Shown here in pieces: positions 13,101 to 26,100 of a stretch of DNA of 64,000 nucleotides. This stretch comes from Diadema setosum (taxonomy: Eukaryota > Echinodermata > Echinoidea > Diadematoida > Diadematidae). Numbering within the stretch: position 1 is the first letter of the stretch; each line of letters starts with the position of its first letter. The stretch is taken from the NCBI RefSeq assembly GCF_964275005.1, contig NC_092692.1:17199506-17263505 (forward strand). Reading direction: 5' to 3'. A program made the translations under genes and the position numbers. Under the pieces are notes generated by a model. The model saw only the letters and a program-made list of their open reading frames with translations, searched no databases and was not told the origin of the DNA.

Positions 13101-16100
13101 AAGATTACTGTCTTTAACGTTCTTGGTGAACTCGCCATTATTCGTCGAGGAATACGAGAGTTTTGTCTATATTTTTCATTGACAGCAAATAAAACTTACG
13201 TTAGATACACTTTTGTAATAGCAGACTGTAAAAAAATATCATTTTTGCTGGGATCCGAGATGATTTTTCCGTTTTGTGTAGGCGCCTACTCATAATCGTT
13301 TCCAAAACGAGAAAGATTATAAGTGAATTCGCAATTATAATTTTAGAGGACGAAGAGGTTGTTATGTTCTAGTGCCTTTATCTTTCAGTGACAGTACACA
13401 AACTTGCTTCAGGTGAGTTCCTATACGGTGCATCAGTCTTGGACGGTCCGTACGCGATGTGGTTGGTCCCTCGTGAGAAAGCGAATGGTCCCCCGCGAGA
13501 AAAGTGCTCACACAATAGGTCCCCCGCGAGAAAGTGCGTATACACAAAAGGTTTCCCGCGAGAAAACGTTTGGTCCCCCGCGAGATAGTGCGAACACAAT
13601 GCCCCCCCCCCCCCCCCGAAAGGAAGCGTTTGGTCACCCGCGACAGTGTTCATACACGTTACGCCAAGGGCGTGTTAAACGAGAAAAGAACAAAATCCCT
13701 TCGTGTCAATAAAAAGCCATCAACCCAATTAACGTATTCGTATATAAGAATCGTCATCTGTCTTTTCTTTTCATTTACTCATACAAAAACATACCAGCGC
13801 AGTTTTTAAAGTATGATTGTTGTGAGCCTAGGGAAGTCTTTTTGTGAACCGTATTTGCTTGAATCCGACTTTTTTTTTTTTTTGTTTCGTGTACTTATGA
13901 TCGTCTCCAAAACACGAAGATTACTGTCTTTAACGTTTATTGGTGAACTCGCCATTATATTCGTCGAGGAATAAGAGTCTTTTTTTTTTTGTCTTTATTT
14001 TTCATTGACAGCAAATAAAATTTACGTCAATACACTTTTGTAAGACTGTAATTTTTTTTTTTTTTTTTTTTTGCTGGGATCCGAGACGATTTTTCCGTTT
14101 TGTGTAGGCGCCTACTCATGATCGTCACCAAAACACGAGAGATTATGATTAGTGAATTCGCAATTATAATTTTAGAGGACGAAGAGGTTGTTATGTTCTA
14201 GTGCCTTTATCTTTCAGTGACAGTACACAAACTTGCTTAAGGTGAGTTCCTATACGGTGCAGTCTTGGACGGTCCGCACGCGATGTGGTTGGTCCCTCGC
14301 GAGAAAGCGAATGGTCCCCCGCGAGAAAAGTGCTCACACAATAGGTCCCCCGCGAGAAAGTGCATTATACACAAAAGGTTCCCCGCGAGAAAACGCGAAC
14401 ACAATGCCCCCACGCCCCCGCCTGCCAGAATTAGCGTTTTGTTCCCCGCGAGAACGTTCATAGACTGATTCGTCTCGCGAGGGGCATGGTGAACGAGAAA
14501 ATTCTTTTCATGTCAATAAACTGCATCAACCCAAATAAAATATTCGCATCATCTGTCATATTTCTCATATAAAAAAAAATATCATTAGTATTAACCGAAC
14601 ATATAAAAAAAATCGTCTTCTCGGTCATAGATAGCTGTGATATCATTTTCTTGAATCCCAAGTTATGTGTCATGATCGTCGCCAAAACACGAAGGATGGT
14701 GTCTTCTAAGTCAGTTAGTGAACTGGCAATATTCTGAGTAATAAAAGTTGATATGCTTCGTTATTTTTTCATCGATAACACAGACTTAATACCTTACTCT
14801 GCCATTATCATTACTGAAAACGCGCGAGTTTTTGCGTGGAGTCCACCAAGATTTGCGAAAGAAAAATGCATATAATTATTTTTTTAATTTGTTTTCGTTT
14901 TCCTTTTGTCTACACAATGCATTACATGCCAGTGACAATTCATGGAAGCTTCATGCCACAAGTATATCTATTTTACAGTGATATTTTCTTATTAATGGAC
15001 ACGTGGACTTCAAGACATCATTCTCCCTATATTCCTTTGTCCCTCGTGAGAGGAGGTGTGTGTACCAACTGGTCTTCATCGAGTGGCAGGTGAACGTGGA
15101 GAATTAGAACCTGTTTGTCATGAAAATAATCGAATGCGGTAAACAGTTGTACATTGTATTACGTTAGATATGGAGAAATCATTTAGGTCTTTTTGGCGAG
15201 GGAAAAAAAAAAACAAATCCAAAACCACTCACGAACGAATGTTGATAGCCAAAACTTTGAAAAGTAATAAGCAGCTTTGATGAGCGTGAAATTAATTGTC
15301 ATGATTTTGCTGTCTAACCGGCTGGTGGCTTCATCACATAGGACTTACTCGTACGTAGTGAATTTCTCTATACGAGACCTTTCATGTATTTTTGTGATTG
15401 CATGTTTAGTCCAGCGATTAATCAATCCTTTTCATTGTCCAGGGAACAAATAAAATTATTCGAACAAGTACAGTGTACACTATAATCGACTGTTCGATAT
15501 TTCCTACCATGCACCAAAAGAAAGGCTAATAGAATCATATCTTTGCAATGATCAACTCAGAGGAAGTTCTTTGATCGATATTTCCATGTTATTTACACGC
15601 TGTTTAATTACAGAATCCAGGGCGCGCATTCTTTCGTCTGGCACGCACCTGGGTGTGGCACCTGGTTTTGTGGAAATTTCCACAGGGGAGATGGGTGGGG
15701 TGTCAAGTTTCTTCGGTCCGAAGAGACCGCATAATAGTACTCGTATACTATCTCTTCACTTCTATTTACTGTCATTTGTTTATTTTCCCCTTATTTTTTT
15801 GCTGATAATTAACCTTAGATATAACTTTACGAAAGTTGTTACACGTGGTTCGTTTGGTGAACAACAATATTTGCGATGATGCTGCATAAGGTAAGTACAA
15901 TGATCAGCTCACTGCATGCAGTACAATATTGTACTCGTTAGAATATCCTCGCCTTTGCATTAGTTTTGACACGGAGCTAATCTTTGACGGCGCGTCCCTC
16001 TCCACAAGCGCGCGCAACCGATCGGAAATTTACAAGCTTCCGAACGCAGGCAGGCAAAATTGCCACCAGTACTGGTTCATCCAAATCAAAATGAACTATG

Positions 16101-19100
16101 TTTCTGGCCTCCGAACTCGATCTTTTTTCACAATTACCGCGGGTAGAAGTATGTTGGTGAAGTCACCACGCAGCTATAGCAACAGCAGGTTGTACAGCAG
16201 GTTGTACAGCAGGCAGTACGGTGCACGCTCAGCTAGCCAGCGTAGCAATGAGACAAGCGATCAGTGATCTGCCTTTTCATGATCGATTACACGGTAATAC
16301 ATTTAGCAATCGATCGCGTGTGGATAAAAATCTCGCGGAAGCCTTGTGTGCGCCCGACCGTGGTGTCTCGCGGGGGACCGTGGTCCCCCGCGGGAAACTG
16401 TCCACTTTCTTTCGAGCAATACTGTAGGTTAATGTAGCAGGCGGTCAAATTTTGGACATCATTATGGCTGAATTATGGGCAGCTTGCTTTACAGCACAAA
16501 CCTGTACCAAGGTTTGACCGCCCGTGTCAAAATTCATCCACACACAAAAGCATTCTACGTAGGTTTTATACATAGCTTGTGGTCAAATTTTGGATGAGGC
16601 TGTGGTCAAATTATGGGCGGCTTGCTCGGTTGGATTACACTGCAGAAAACCAAGCACCTGCCCCCAAAGACAGTCTAACATCACATACAATGATAGACAC
16701 TACCAACACTGTAACTTTTGCTGGCATCTAGAATTTCTAGGCATCTGTCTAAAGTGTTACATGTGTTAGCATTACTGGTAGTGCACTGCTGGGTTGTTTT
16801 ACAAAGTCTACTGTACAACTGTAAATAACTTTAGACAGATTACATGTACACACATGTATAAAAGGAGATTGGCGAAGATATGAGGTACATTGTATGAGTT
16901 TTTATTCAATATGTCTCTCTATGAATGTACAGTTGTTTTGAGCATTAAAGGGACGTACATTTGTACAGTGTACATTGTACATTTCTGGGATGTTGGGTTG
17001 TTTTCTGTTTCCAGTGCACATTACACTGCTCATAACGAGAAACCTGGTACAAGATAAGAAATTCTTGTCAGGTTTGAAAAGACCTCCTTGCTGCGCCACT
17101 TGGCCTTTCATTCACCTGTTCCTAACAGTTAGTCTCTTTTTCAGTCACAAGGCCTTGTCAAAAGGCTAAATCATCTCTTGCTTTCATCTAATCTTGTCCA
17201 AAATTTTGCCAAATTTCTCCACCCCGAGATGATGATACAATGTAATTCTTGCGAAATGTTGATGTGAGAATATCAGTCAGATTTATTTGGTCTCTTCTTT
17301 GCGACCAAGAACGTGCTGAGGGAAATTGTATGCTGTACCATGTACCCGGTACATACAATGTGTACCTTCCACCTTGTTTTATCACAAAGCATTGAAATTT
17401 GCAACATGGTAGGATTTACAACAGAAGATCTGATACTGTATTAAAAACGACCTCCTCCAGAATACCATTACTCATATGCAACTTTGTATGTAACAGAATG
17501 GCTGTACAGGCCTGTACACAGTATTGCACCAAAAGTTGCGTGTATGCACAACTTAACACAACGGCATGTACAGGCAAAGAGAGAGTGAGATAAAAAGTTA
17601 TAACAAAAATGACGACAGACTAATAAAACAGTGTTCAGACTACCAATTTGTTAAAACAGACTTAAAACAGAGTTAAAAGGGCTCAGAATACCACCCTAGG
17701 GCATGACTGGCAAATGGTTTCCAACAAGATGATTGTGTCATATGACTATGAATTGTGATGATGTGGGGCATCTATACAGAATGCACCCTCTGCAAGCTGT
17801 TTAACATGGTACTGTACTGTTGATGGTTATCATTGTGCAAATTATATTTTGTACAGTATAGAATGTTACCTATTATTTATACTGATAAATAATGTGCAGT
17901 CTGTTCCTGGCTAGTCTAGTCAGACAGGAAGTGTCCTCACTTCGTCTTGAGAGGGGTATTCCCCTCCAGTGCCATTTGTATAAGAATGTGTACAAGTACA
18001 TGTTTGCAGGCTGGATGTACAATTTGTACATTGTGTATTGTATACATCTACATTGTATTGTCTGAACCCTGACACTTGCAATGTACAACCTACAATATAC
18101 TCTACTGAGTTCACGTATCCGTTCTAGTTATGAGCATTTTACACACAGTTACAGTGTGATGGGATTTTATGCACCCAGTGGTCGTAAAACATGAAAATTG
18201 TACATCTGTATGTACATATGTATGCTTGAGTGACCCCCACCTCGTCATAGTTAATGTTTAAATGCATGTTGAAATCATACTATGTCACTGAAATTCTGTG
18301 AAATCCCTCTCACATAAAGGAAAAATGCTGAAGATTCCAATGGAACTATGAGTTCAATGATTGATACCAGAAATTTGCAGCTACAGCTGTACACATTGTA
18401 CATTTTGTATCATTGTCAAATGTGAAAGATGGGGAATACAAGTGTAATTGTGCGCTAAGGAAGGGGCCCGCACCTCTCCACCCCGCCGAGTTATCTGTTT
18501 TATATCAGGATTCTAACCCCGATGGAATCCCAAACATTTTCTTTGCTCTTTTTCCACTAATACAATGATATTTAAATAATATTTATTTCTGGTCAGTTTC
18601 CTTCAGTTTGCATTTGTTACATAATTAGGAAGATGGATTAAAAGTCCACAAATTTCATCCCTTTTCTTTAACAGTACTATCTTAATTTTACTCCCAGGCT
18701 CATATTTACCTGTATGTAGCCATGTCTAGAGTGTTCATGTCTGTTACACCAAGGAGGTTCTAGAGAATGGAGTCACAACCGTCTTATCCTTTGCTAGATG
18801 TTCGAAGCCGCGGCTCAAAAATATTTGAAGCATGTGCCAAACAGGATCTGCCGCGCAGATACGAAGACAATTGACTCGTGTCTCATTGCATAATCACCAG
18901 CCACTTTCAAAGGAAGATATTGTATGTCTTTGTGATGGTAAATCCTTTTCGCTATCCCTTCTTATAAAAGGTAGGTGGTACAGACACGAGGATGGGCGAA
19001 TAGAAATTGAGCAAAAAATGCTGAAATAAAGATGAAAATTACTCGACTGGGCATGCCCGGGCACTAATCTGATATACAGTATCTATCAATAAAGAATTAT

Positions 19101-22100
19101 ACTTAAAGATTATTCCATATTAGTTTCATTTGTGGAAATTAAGTGGAAATTAAGCGGAAAAGTGATAAAACCAGCTTTCCAGGATGGTACAGTTTTAACA
19201 TCTTCACATGATACAGCTCTGATTTACACTTTTGCACGAATTTCTGGACGGGATTGACTTTTGTTTTACAGTGTACATGCTTTATCATTACAGTAAGTGA
19301 AATTTCATTTCAAATAAGCAAAATGTGGCCAACATTATGAAAACGTTCAAAATGAATCTTCAGATTACTCAGCAAAACAGCAGCATCGAACTTCGATCAT
19401 CAAAGGCACAAGTGCACCTGTGGAATTCTTTTGTACATCAATAGAAATCTGACAACTGTTTGAATAATCACAGCCAGTTGGAACTCCATGTATCAAACCT
19501 CCTTGGTTACGTACATGGGCAACCATTGCATTAAAGCATAGACCTTGTACATAAAACGTGCATACAATGTACACATTGTATGGACGTATTAAAATGTGGG
19601 TCTCGCACAGCACCACTAACATTAGCACCGAACTTGAAATGGCAAAAATGATAATCCCTAGGGGCTAGTGTTAGTCAATGGGGGAAAAGCACATAAATCG
19701 GCAACAAAAACGGCAGAACTCCTTTCAGCGCCGGTCCCCGACATGTCCGAATCTATAGGAGAAATCATGCAGTCAATACATCACTTACGTGTAGCATTTT
19801 CTGTGTTTTTGTATGATACCTTAAATTTTGTTCTTTATTGATATGTACAATTCTACTTCTGTTATATACAGAAGTATTGTACATTGTACACTATTGGCCG
19901 GAAACAAAATTAAAGGTTGTGTACAGTTCTGGTTGAGATGAGGATTTGTAACTTTTAACGTTTTGCGAGATATTCAGAAACCACTCTCTGAGATGTCAAA
20001 AAGTATGCAATTCTAAGGGGTATCAAAAGTTTATTTGATGAAAAATCGATTTTGAAATGGCTGAGATATCTAAAAATAAGGTGAAACAAAGAGATCATAA
20101 TAAAAGGCGTCGCCTGTCGCATTTTATTATTATCACTTTTTTGGATATCTCAGCCATTTGAAAACCAATTTTCATCAAATAAACGTTGAATCCTTCTTAA
20201 AATTACATGCTCTTTCATATTTCATAAGAGGTTTCTCTTTATCTCACTTATTGTAGGTATGTTATAAACCTAAATCCTCGACGGATGTACATTGTAGGGC
20301 CTACAACTGTACAAGCTATATGCTGATCTGTTGTGTCTCAGCTAGTGTACCCTTTTCAACATAATGGCAAAACAATAGAACAGATAGTGTAATAATCATG
20401 TACGTTGTAATGATGGAACAAGTGCAAGTGTGAATGTACATGTACATGTAACAGCGTGTTTAGATCAGGGAGGTAGTAAAAAAGGACAGGTGTACAGTAC
20501 AAATGTACGGTTACAGCTCGTTATTCCGAAGGTTCGTTATTCCGAAGGCTCTTCAGTCTGAAGATTCCTTATTCCAAAGGTTCGTTTTTCCGAATTTCAT
20601 TTTCGGATGAACAAATCTTCGGAATAATGAACCTTCGGAATAACGCCACAAATGTTCGGATTAACGAACCCTTTTTCATTTTCGGATTAACGAACCTCTA
20701 GGTATAGGGAATTTGCGTGTTTCGGATTAACGAACCTTCGGAATAACGAACCTTCGGAATATCGAACCTTCGGAATAACGAACAGCACCCCAAATGTACA
20801 GTACAAACTTGTACAATTGTATCAAAACCAAATACTGCACAAATTGTTTGTAATTAAAGGGGTGCTCTTGGGGCAGGAGAGGCAACTTTAGGCCAACCCA
20901 TGTGTAAACATACAGAATAGAGCTGTTGCTCAAACCAGCCTAAAGTTCATGTGCTGTACAGTGTACTGTATAAATGGTTCAACAACCGGCATTGGGCTGA
21001 CCACTAAAAATCGGCCTGGGGCCGGCTTTCATGTGTAACAGGGACCTTTGATACTTGTAGTTGTGATACCTTTTTGCTTTTTTTTAACAGTGGTAAGGAG
21101 CTTTGGGTCTTTTAGGCAATAAAGCTTCAGTGGGCACTAAAGCCGCAATGTTTTCCTGACGGATGCGCGAATGCCAGCCGTATTACAGGTGTAGGGTTGG
21201 TAATTCCAGTGTGTAATGGAGCAAGCTGGTGTGCAGTGGAAAGACAGAGAGTGTGCAGTCATATGATGGGCTGCTGACCAAAAGTGCAGCAAGGAAAGTT
21301 TGTGCTGGGAAGCTCAGAAGCACCATTGCATTTCTGCCTACACACTGCATTCTGGTACAAGTACTTATGTACATTGTTCTGAAAACATACTTCTGTAGCT
21401 GGTAAAAATTCACCTGCATAATACAAATTTTGTAGTTACACCTCAGTGTGTACATGGTACCGCGCTTTTAATAACTGTACCAAAGAGTCTGTTGCAGTAT
21501 CCCATGCATGTTGAAGCATTTTCCTTTAGTCAGTATCTTCCTCACTTTCAGCGTACAATGTACATCTGTACATCGACTGTAACGTGTGCTTGCATTGTAT
21601 ACCTGTATTTATTTCCATGTGCCCGATATCTTTTTGGGAAGGGGTGGTCGTATGTTTCTACTGACATACAGTTGTACATGTACATAAAATTTCTTTGAGT
21701 CATACCCGGGTGCATACCCTGTTCTGTAATATGCTACAAATTATCTCTGATGCCTGTGAGAAAATGTTAAAAGAAACCCAAGATTGAAGATTTTTTAAAA
21801 GCAGTGTGCATGAATTCAATTTCATATTGGAAGTTTATTCTGAGTGAACGTGTACAGTGTATATGGGATTAACTACATTGTACAAGTATATAATACATTT
21901 AGTGTTCCCCTCTGTGTTTCCTTTTCGTAATTGAAAACTTTTGTACTCAGACTTTTGTAGTATGAAGTGTGCAATTACACATTGGAATGTATCTTGCTTT
22001 GTTTTTAATACTACAGATGTACATGTATACTGTTACTCAATCGAAAATGGTGATGTACATGTTGCATGTTTGTCTACAAACCAGTTTGATTAAAATAATT

Positions 22101-23158
22101 GCAGCAATATACCAAGTCAGCAGGATGGTCCATAAATATGTGTAAAAAGTGAAACATGCTATCATTTTCACCCAACATCCTATTTTAAAAAGCAAAATTT
22201 TAACCACCATACCAAATTGATAGCATGCTGAAAATAAGAAATTTGCCAAGAAGTATCATGTGTCCACAATGTTTTCTTCTTCAATCTTTATGTAATTATT
22301 GATGATTAAATCAACAAGTACCGGTACATTGTAACTCATACACTCATACACGCGGACTCACAAACGTAGTAAAAAACTAGCTAAAGATTGGCGTCCATGG
22401 GTTGCAGCTTGTTTACTGCAGTCAAATGATCAGAACTTTTATAGTAGGCTACATAAGATGGCACCAGAGAGCATAGACTCTTTATTGAGCTTCTAGTCCT
22501 AAAGCCCATTATACTGTAAGCCATGAACAGCAGAGGCACTACATCCATACAATGTAAAGTACACTCTTTATGCTCATTCGTGCAACATGCTAAAATTTCG
22601 AGTTTTGGATCATCCTCAATACAGTTTAGACTTCAATACATGTGTACATTGTACATAAACAAACTTGTACATTGTATGCATACATTGTTCAGCTGTAGCT
22701 ACAAATAGTATGTTGGCAAGAAAGCTTGCTACATTTTGTCACATTAATAGGCGACACTGTAGCTTGACACAAAATATCCTCAACACGAGTTTGGCAGCCA
22801 GCTTTAACTGTCAAGATGATGAATCAGGAGAAAATTATATAGGGGCACTACCTGCAGAATTGTGCCTTAATAATGAAAGTCTCTCGACTTTTTCTTGTGT
22901 TTGTTTATGTGTGTGTGCGTGCTCAGCCAGGCTCATGTAGTGTACAAGTGTACCATACAGGATATCATCAATCACTATGAGAGTTTGGTCTGGTAGAACA
23001 AGGTGCTCTGTCACTGAAGTGTCGGGATGTATTGTTTAGATGCCACCTGTTGCGCAGGGGACACCTTCAATGTCCCTGATGCAGGACAAGTCTGGAAGAA
23101 GGCTAGTGGGATGTGAAGGCCAGCAGCAGCTGTATGAAATGCCAGTTGCTGCCAATAT

Positions 23159-23190
<32 letters not shown>

Positions 23191-26100
23191 AGGAAGGAGG
23201 AGTGCTTGCTAGTAATGCTACATCATAATGACTCAGAATAGGCATTAATTTGAGTATTGTTGCCTTTATTTGGAACTCATGTGTGTTTGTGTCTGTGTGT
23301 GTACATTTGTGGGTCTTGTATTAGGGGCTGAAGATTATTGCATACTGTACAGTATTTGCCGTATAAGCAGATTAAAAGTCAAGTCAAACCGTGAGACTCA
23401 CGCATGCACAGTTTGGCCTTGCTCAAACTGGTGTGATTTGAAGCACTTTTCTTTCACTCATTGTTTAAATAGGGTTCGAATCACTTTTTTGCTTTTGTTT
23501 TTTTGGTTGTTTTTTTTTTTGGGGGGGGGGTGTCTTGTTTTGTTGTTGTTGGTTTTTTGTTTGTTTGGGTTTTTCTTTTTTTTACCTGTACATTGTACTG
23601 TTCATTGTACGTGTACACGTTTGTGTGATTCTGATCAGGTTTCAAGTCAAGCCTTTTTGAACAGTGTTTACATGCATGAGCTAAATTTAATGCTACTACT
23701 AAATTACAAGCACAGGTTGTAGCTCCGTTAAAGACAGCTTGACAATGATCAATGAAAAATGTCACATTTAATAAATCCCCTCATTGAGGTGGCCCTAATT
23801 TTCATCTGTGCCTGCTTTAATAACTCTTCATTGATCTGTCACTCATATGGCATCATTTCAGTGTTCCTCTGTGAAGTAATACGCTGTTGTGCTTAAGTGT
23901 TGGTGGGTATTTTCCGAGTTCCGAAGGTTTCGTAATTTGAAAATGAAATCAAGTTCGCTATTCCAAAGGTTCTTTATTCTGAAACACACAAATTTTGTAT
24001 ACCTAAGGTTCATTAATCAGGAAAATTAAATGAGTTTGCCATTCCAAATGTTCCTTAATCCTGAAATGACCAAAAAAAAAAAACAACAACAACAACAACC
24101 AAACCAGGTATGTACATGTTGTACTGTAACAAACCTTCAGAATTACACAAATCTTATTCTGTTTTTGGAAATGAACCTTTGCAATAACAAACCACTTTTC
24201 ATTTTCAGATTAACGACCCTTTGAAATAATGAATCTTATTTTATTTTCAGATTAATCAACCTCATTTCGTTTTTCACAATTATGAACCTTTGCAATAACG
24301 AAGTTTAACTATGTTGTTATCTCAATTGTCATCAACTCCACAATGCATGGTCTATCTCAAAGATCTATGGAAAGATGGTACTTACATTGTATAAAGAGTC
24401 TATTTCTCTTCTTTCCCTTTTCTTCTTTACAGGCTGACTCTGTTAAGTACTTCTTGGATGATATTGACCGCATAGGAAGAAAGGTATGGAATGATTTTGC
24501 GTGATTAATTGAGTTGTCTTGTGTTGTGATGTCCTGTTTTGATATCGCTAATACTCCAATAGTCTGAGAAATCAAAGATATGAATATTTTTGGTGAAGAA
24601 TTTTACTGAGAGCATCACGGCATCGTGGAAAAGGAATTAAAAAAACAACAGTTACACATACTTGCTGATAATAGCTTATTGGTAATACACTATTGTTGGA
24701 AGTAAATGATTTTCATACCAATTATTTAGATTAAGGAAATGTGGTTGAAAGGTTAAAGGTCATTGGGATTTTGCTGTTTATGTCATTTTCTAGCCCCAAC
24801 TGAAGCTCGGAATGACCAGTGGTGATGTAATTTGGTAGCAAGAAAAGAAACGGGGATTTTACTTTTGTCAGTGTCATTTTTCGGCCATAACTCAGCATTT
24901 AAGGAGGTAGTCCAATAGGAATTGGTTCAAAATCATGAGAGATTTCCATCATACTTAGGGGTTGAAGGTCATTCCATTGGGTCATTGGTCATGATAAAGC
25001 GAGTTGTGTGATGATGGGACACACTTTTGGTAGAACATCTACATATGTACATAAAATGTATTTCATTCAAAAGCCATCTATTAACAGCTTACAATTGTAA
25101 GTGACATTTGCATTGTACTGACTTTCATGTGCATTGAAAAACAAATTTGATTATAAATCATGACAGTGGAAGCAATTTTGTCTAGATGGAGATGTACAAA
25201 TGTACGTCTGTGGGATTTGATTTCTGCTAAGAGATCATGTAATTGTGATACAAAATTGAAATTTTTGCAATCATTTATGTGTTGCTTCACCATAATTGCA
25301 CACTGGATCAGAAGTGTTATAAGTGACACAATGACACCACAAGTGCTCCTCGTGCTAGTTTTTCTCACGTGGTTGCAGGTGTGAGGTTGTTGATAAAGTC
25401 CTCCTTCCCAGTGAAAACACTACAGTGCAGTCGCATGCACATACACGGGAGAAATGCTCCTGGGGTGCCAAAGTTCAAGTTGGCACTCTTTCCCCCCAAT
25501 GCCTAGATGTTGACAGAAGTATTATACATGTATGAACTAGTGCATTCACTTTTGGGCTTTGGGACACTCTTCAGTGATATCCTTTATAGTATATTGTTTA
25601 ATTGTTGTGGACATTAGCACGGTTTATTGATTGTCCCTTCTGTTATGATTACCACGACACAGCAATGCCATACGACATGGTGAATACATGTACATGTACT
25701 GTACAAGCTGAAATTTTCGCGGTGGTTTTATTTTTGCGAATTTCGCGAATCGCTTTTGAACAGCGATAATAACACACGAAAATAACAAAGCAGGAAAACA
25801 ACGCAGGGAAATGAAAATCAATCCATGCCATGTGCTGCGGGATCGCGCCAAAATTATTGTGCCGTGCAGTACACTACTAGTACTCGTAGCTAACGTACAT
25901 ACTGTAGGTCCAGCACACAGCTATCATGAGCTGAGCCATATAGCCATGACGTAGCTAGCATTAATAAGTACAGTACTTTCAATGCAGAACACATTCGCAC
26001 ACACTGTGGAATCAGTTGGTTTTTTTCGTGAGAGTTCAAGTAAGTTCAGTTAGACCCTCGCAACCGCGAAATTAACAACATGCGAAAATGTCCTCCAGGT

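Larger units (their letters stand above)
10921..14740 (+). repeat. tandem array of five units of about 0.73-0.82 kb
   Basis: Unit starts, set at the GACTGT block, are about 10921, 11652, 12438, 13222 and 14043. The last is partial and decayed. Units 2 and 3 are nearly identical. Each unit has the order: GGCGCCTACTC block, TATCTTTCAG, a 24-nt cassette, GGACGGTCCGTACGCGATG, about five GGTCCCCCGCGAGA-type motifs, a C tract of about 14-16, and AATAAA. CpG content is high around the motifs. No protein family is recognised. Peptides read across the motifs (GPPREK-like) are repeat by-products. Confidence 0.9.
4954..16426. mobile_element. putative 11.5-kb composite element with diverged terminal inverted repeats
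   Basis: The outermost 27 nt at 4954-4980 are perfectly complementary to 16400-16426. A second block at 5252-5293 is complementary to 16019-16060 with two mismatches, so the inverted repeats span about 340-410 bp with divergence and indels between. Between them lie inverted satellite arrays, duplicated core segments and the tandem array of about 0.78-kb units. No transposase-like ORF was found, so it would be non-autonomous. No target duplication is evident. Imperfect direct repeats (4813-4854 and 16509-16551) lie just outside. Alternatively, the end repeats could be two separate elements in opposite orientation around unrelated satellites. Confidence 0.5.
1117..24432 (+). other. intron 1 of G-alpha gene 1 (about 23.3 kb)
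   Basis: The intron is bounded by GTGAGT and a pyrimidine-rich acceptor TTCTTTACAG. It is phase 0. It holds almost only repeats: a 2.4-kb inverted-repeat element, an 11.5-kb composite element, several MITEs and TGTACA-rich spacer. No independent gene was recognised on either strand. Confidence 0.88.

Noticed and set aside
11041-14241. Spliced-leader RNA gene array (tandem units with a short sequence followed by a GTGAGT donor)
   Set aside because: No Sm-site-like AATTTTTGG and no three-stem structure follows the donor, and a splice acceptor precedes the cassette, which an SL gene would not need.
11112-14450. CRISPR-like repeat-spacer array
   Set aside because: This is a eukaryotic intron. 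The repeats are degenerate and the intervening sequences are conserved between units rather than unique.
11028-14468. Open frames with repeated GPPREK / VPREK peptides
   Set aside because: They are translations of the GGTCCCCCGCGAGA motif repeat. Equivalent frames exist on the other strand, and lengths are set by the variable C tract.
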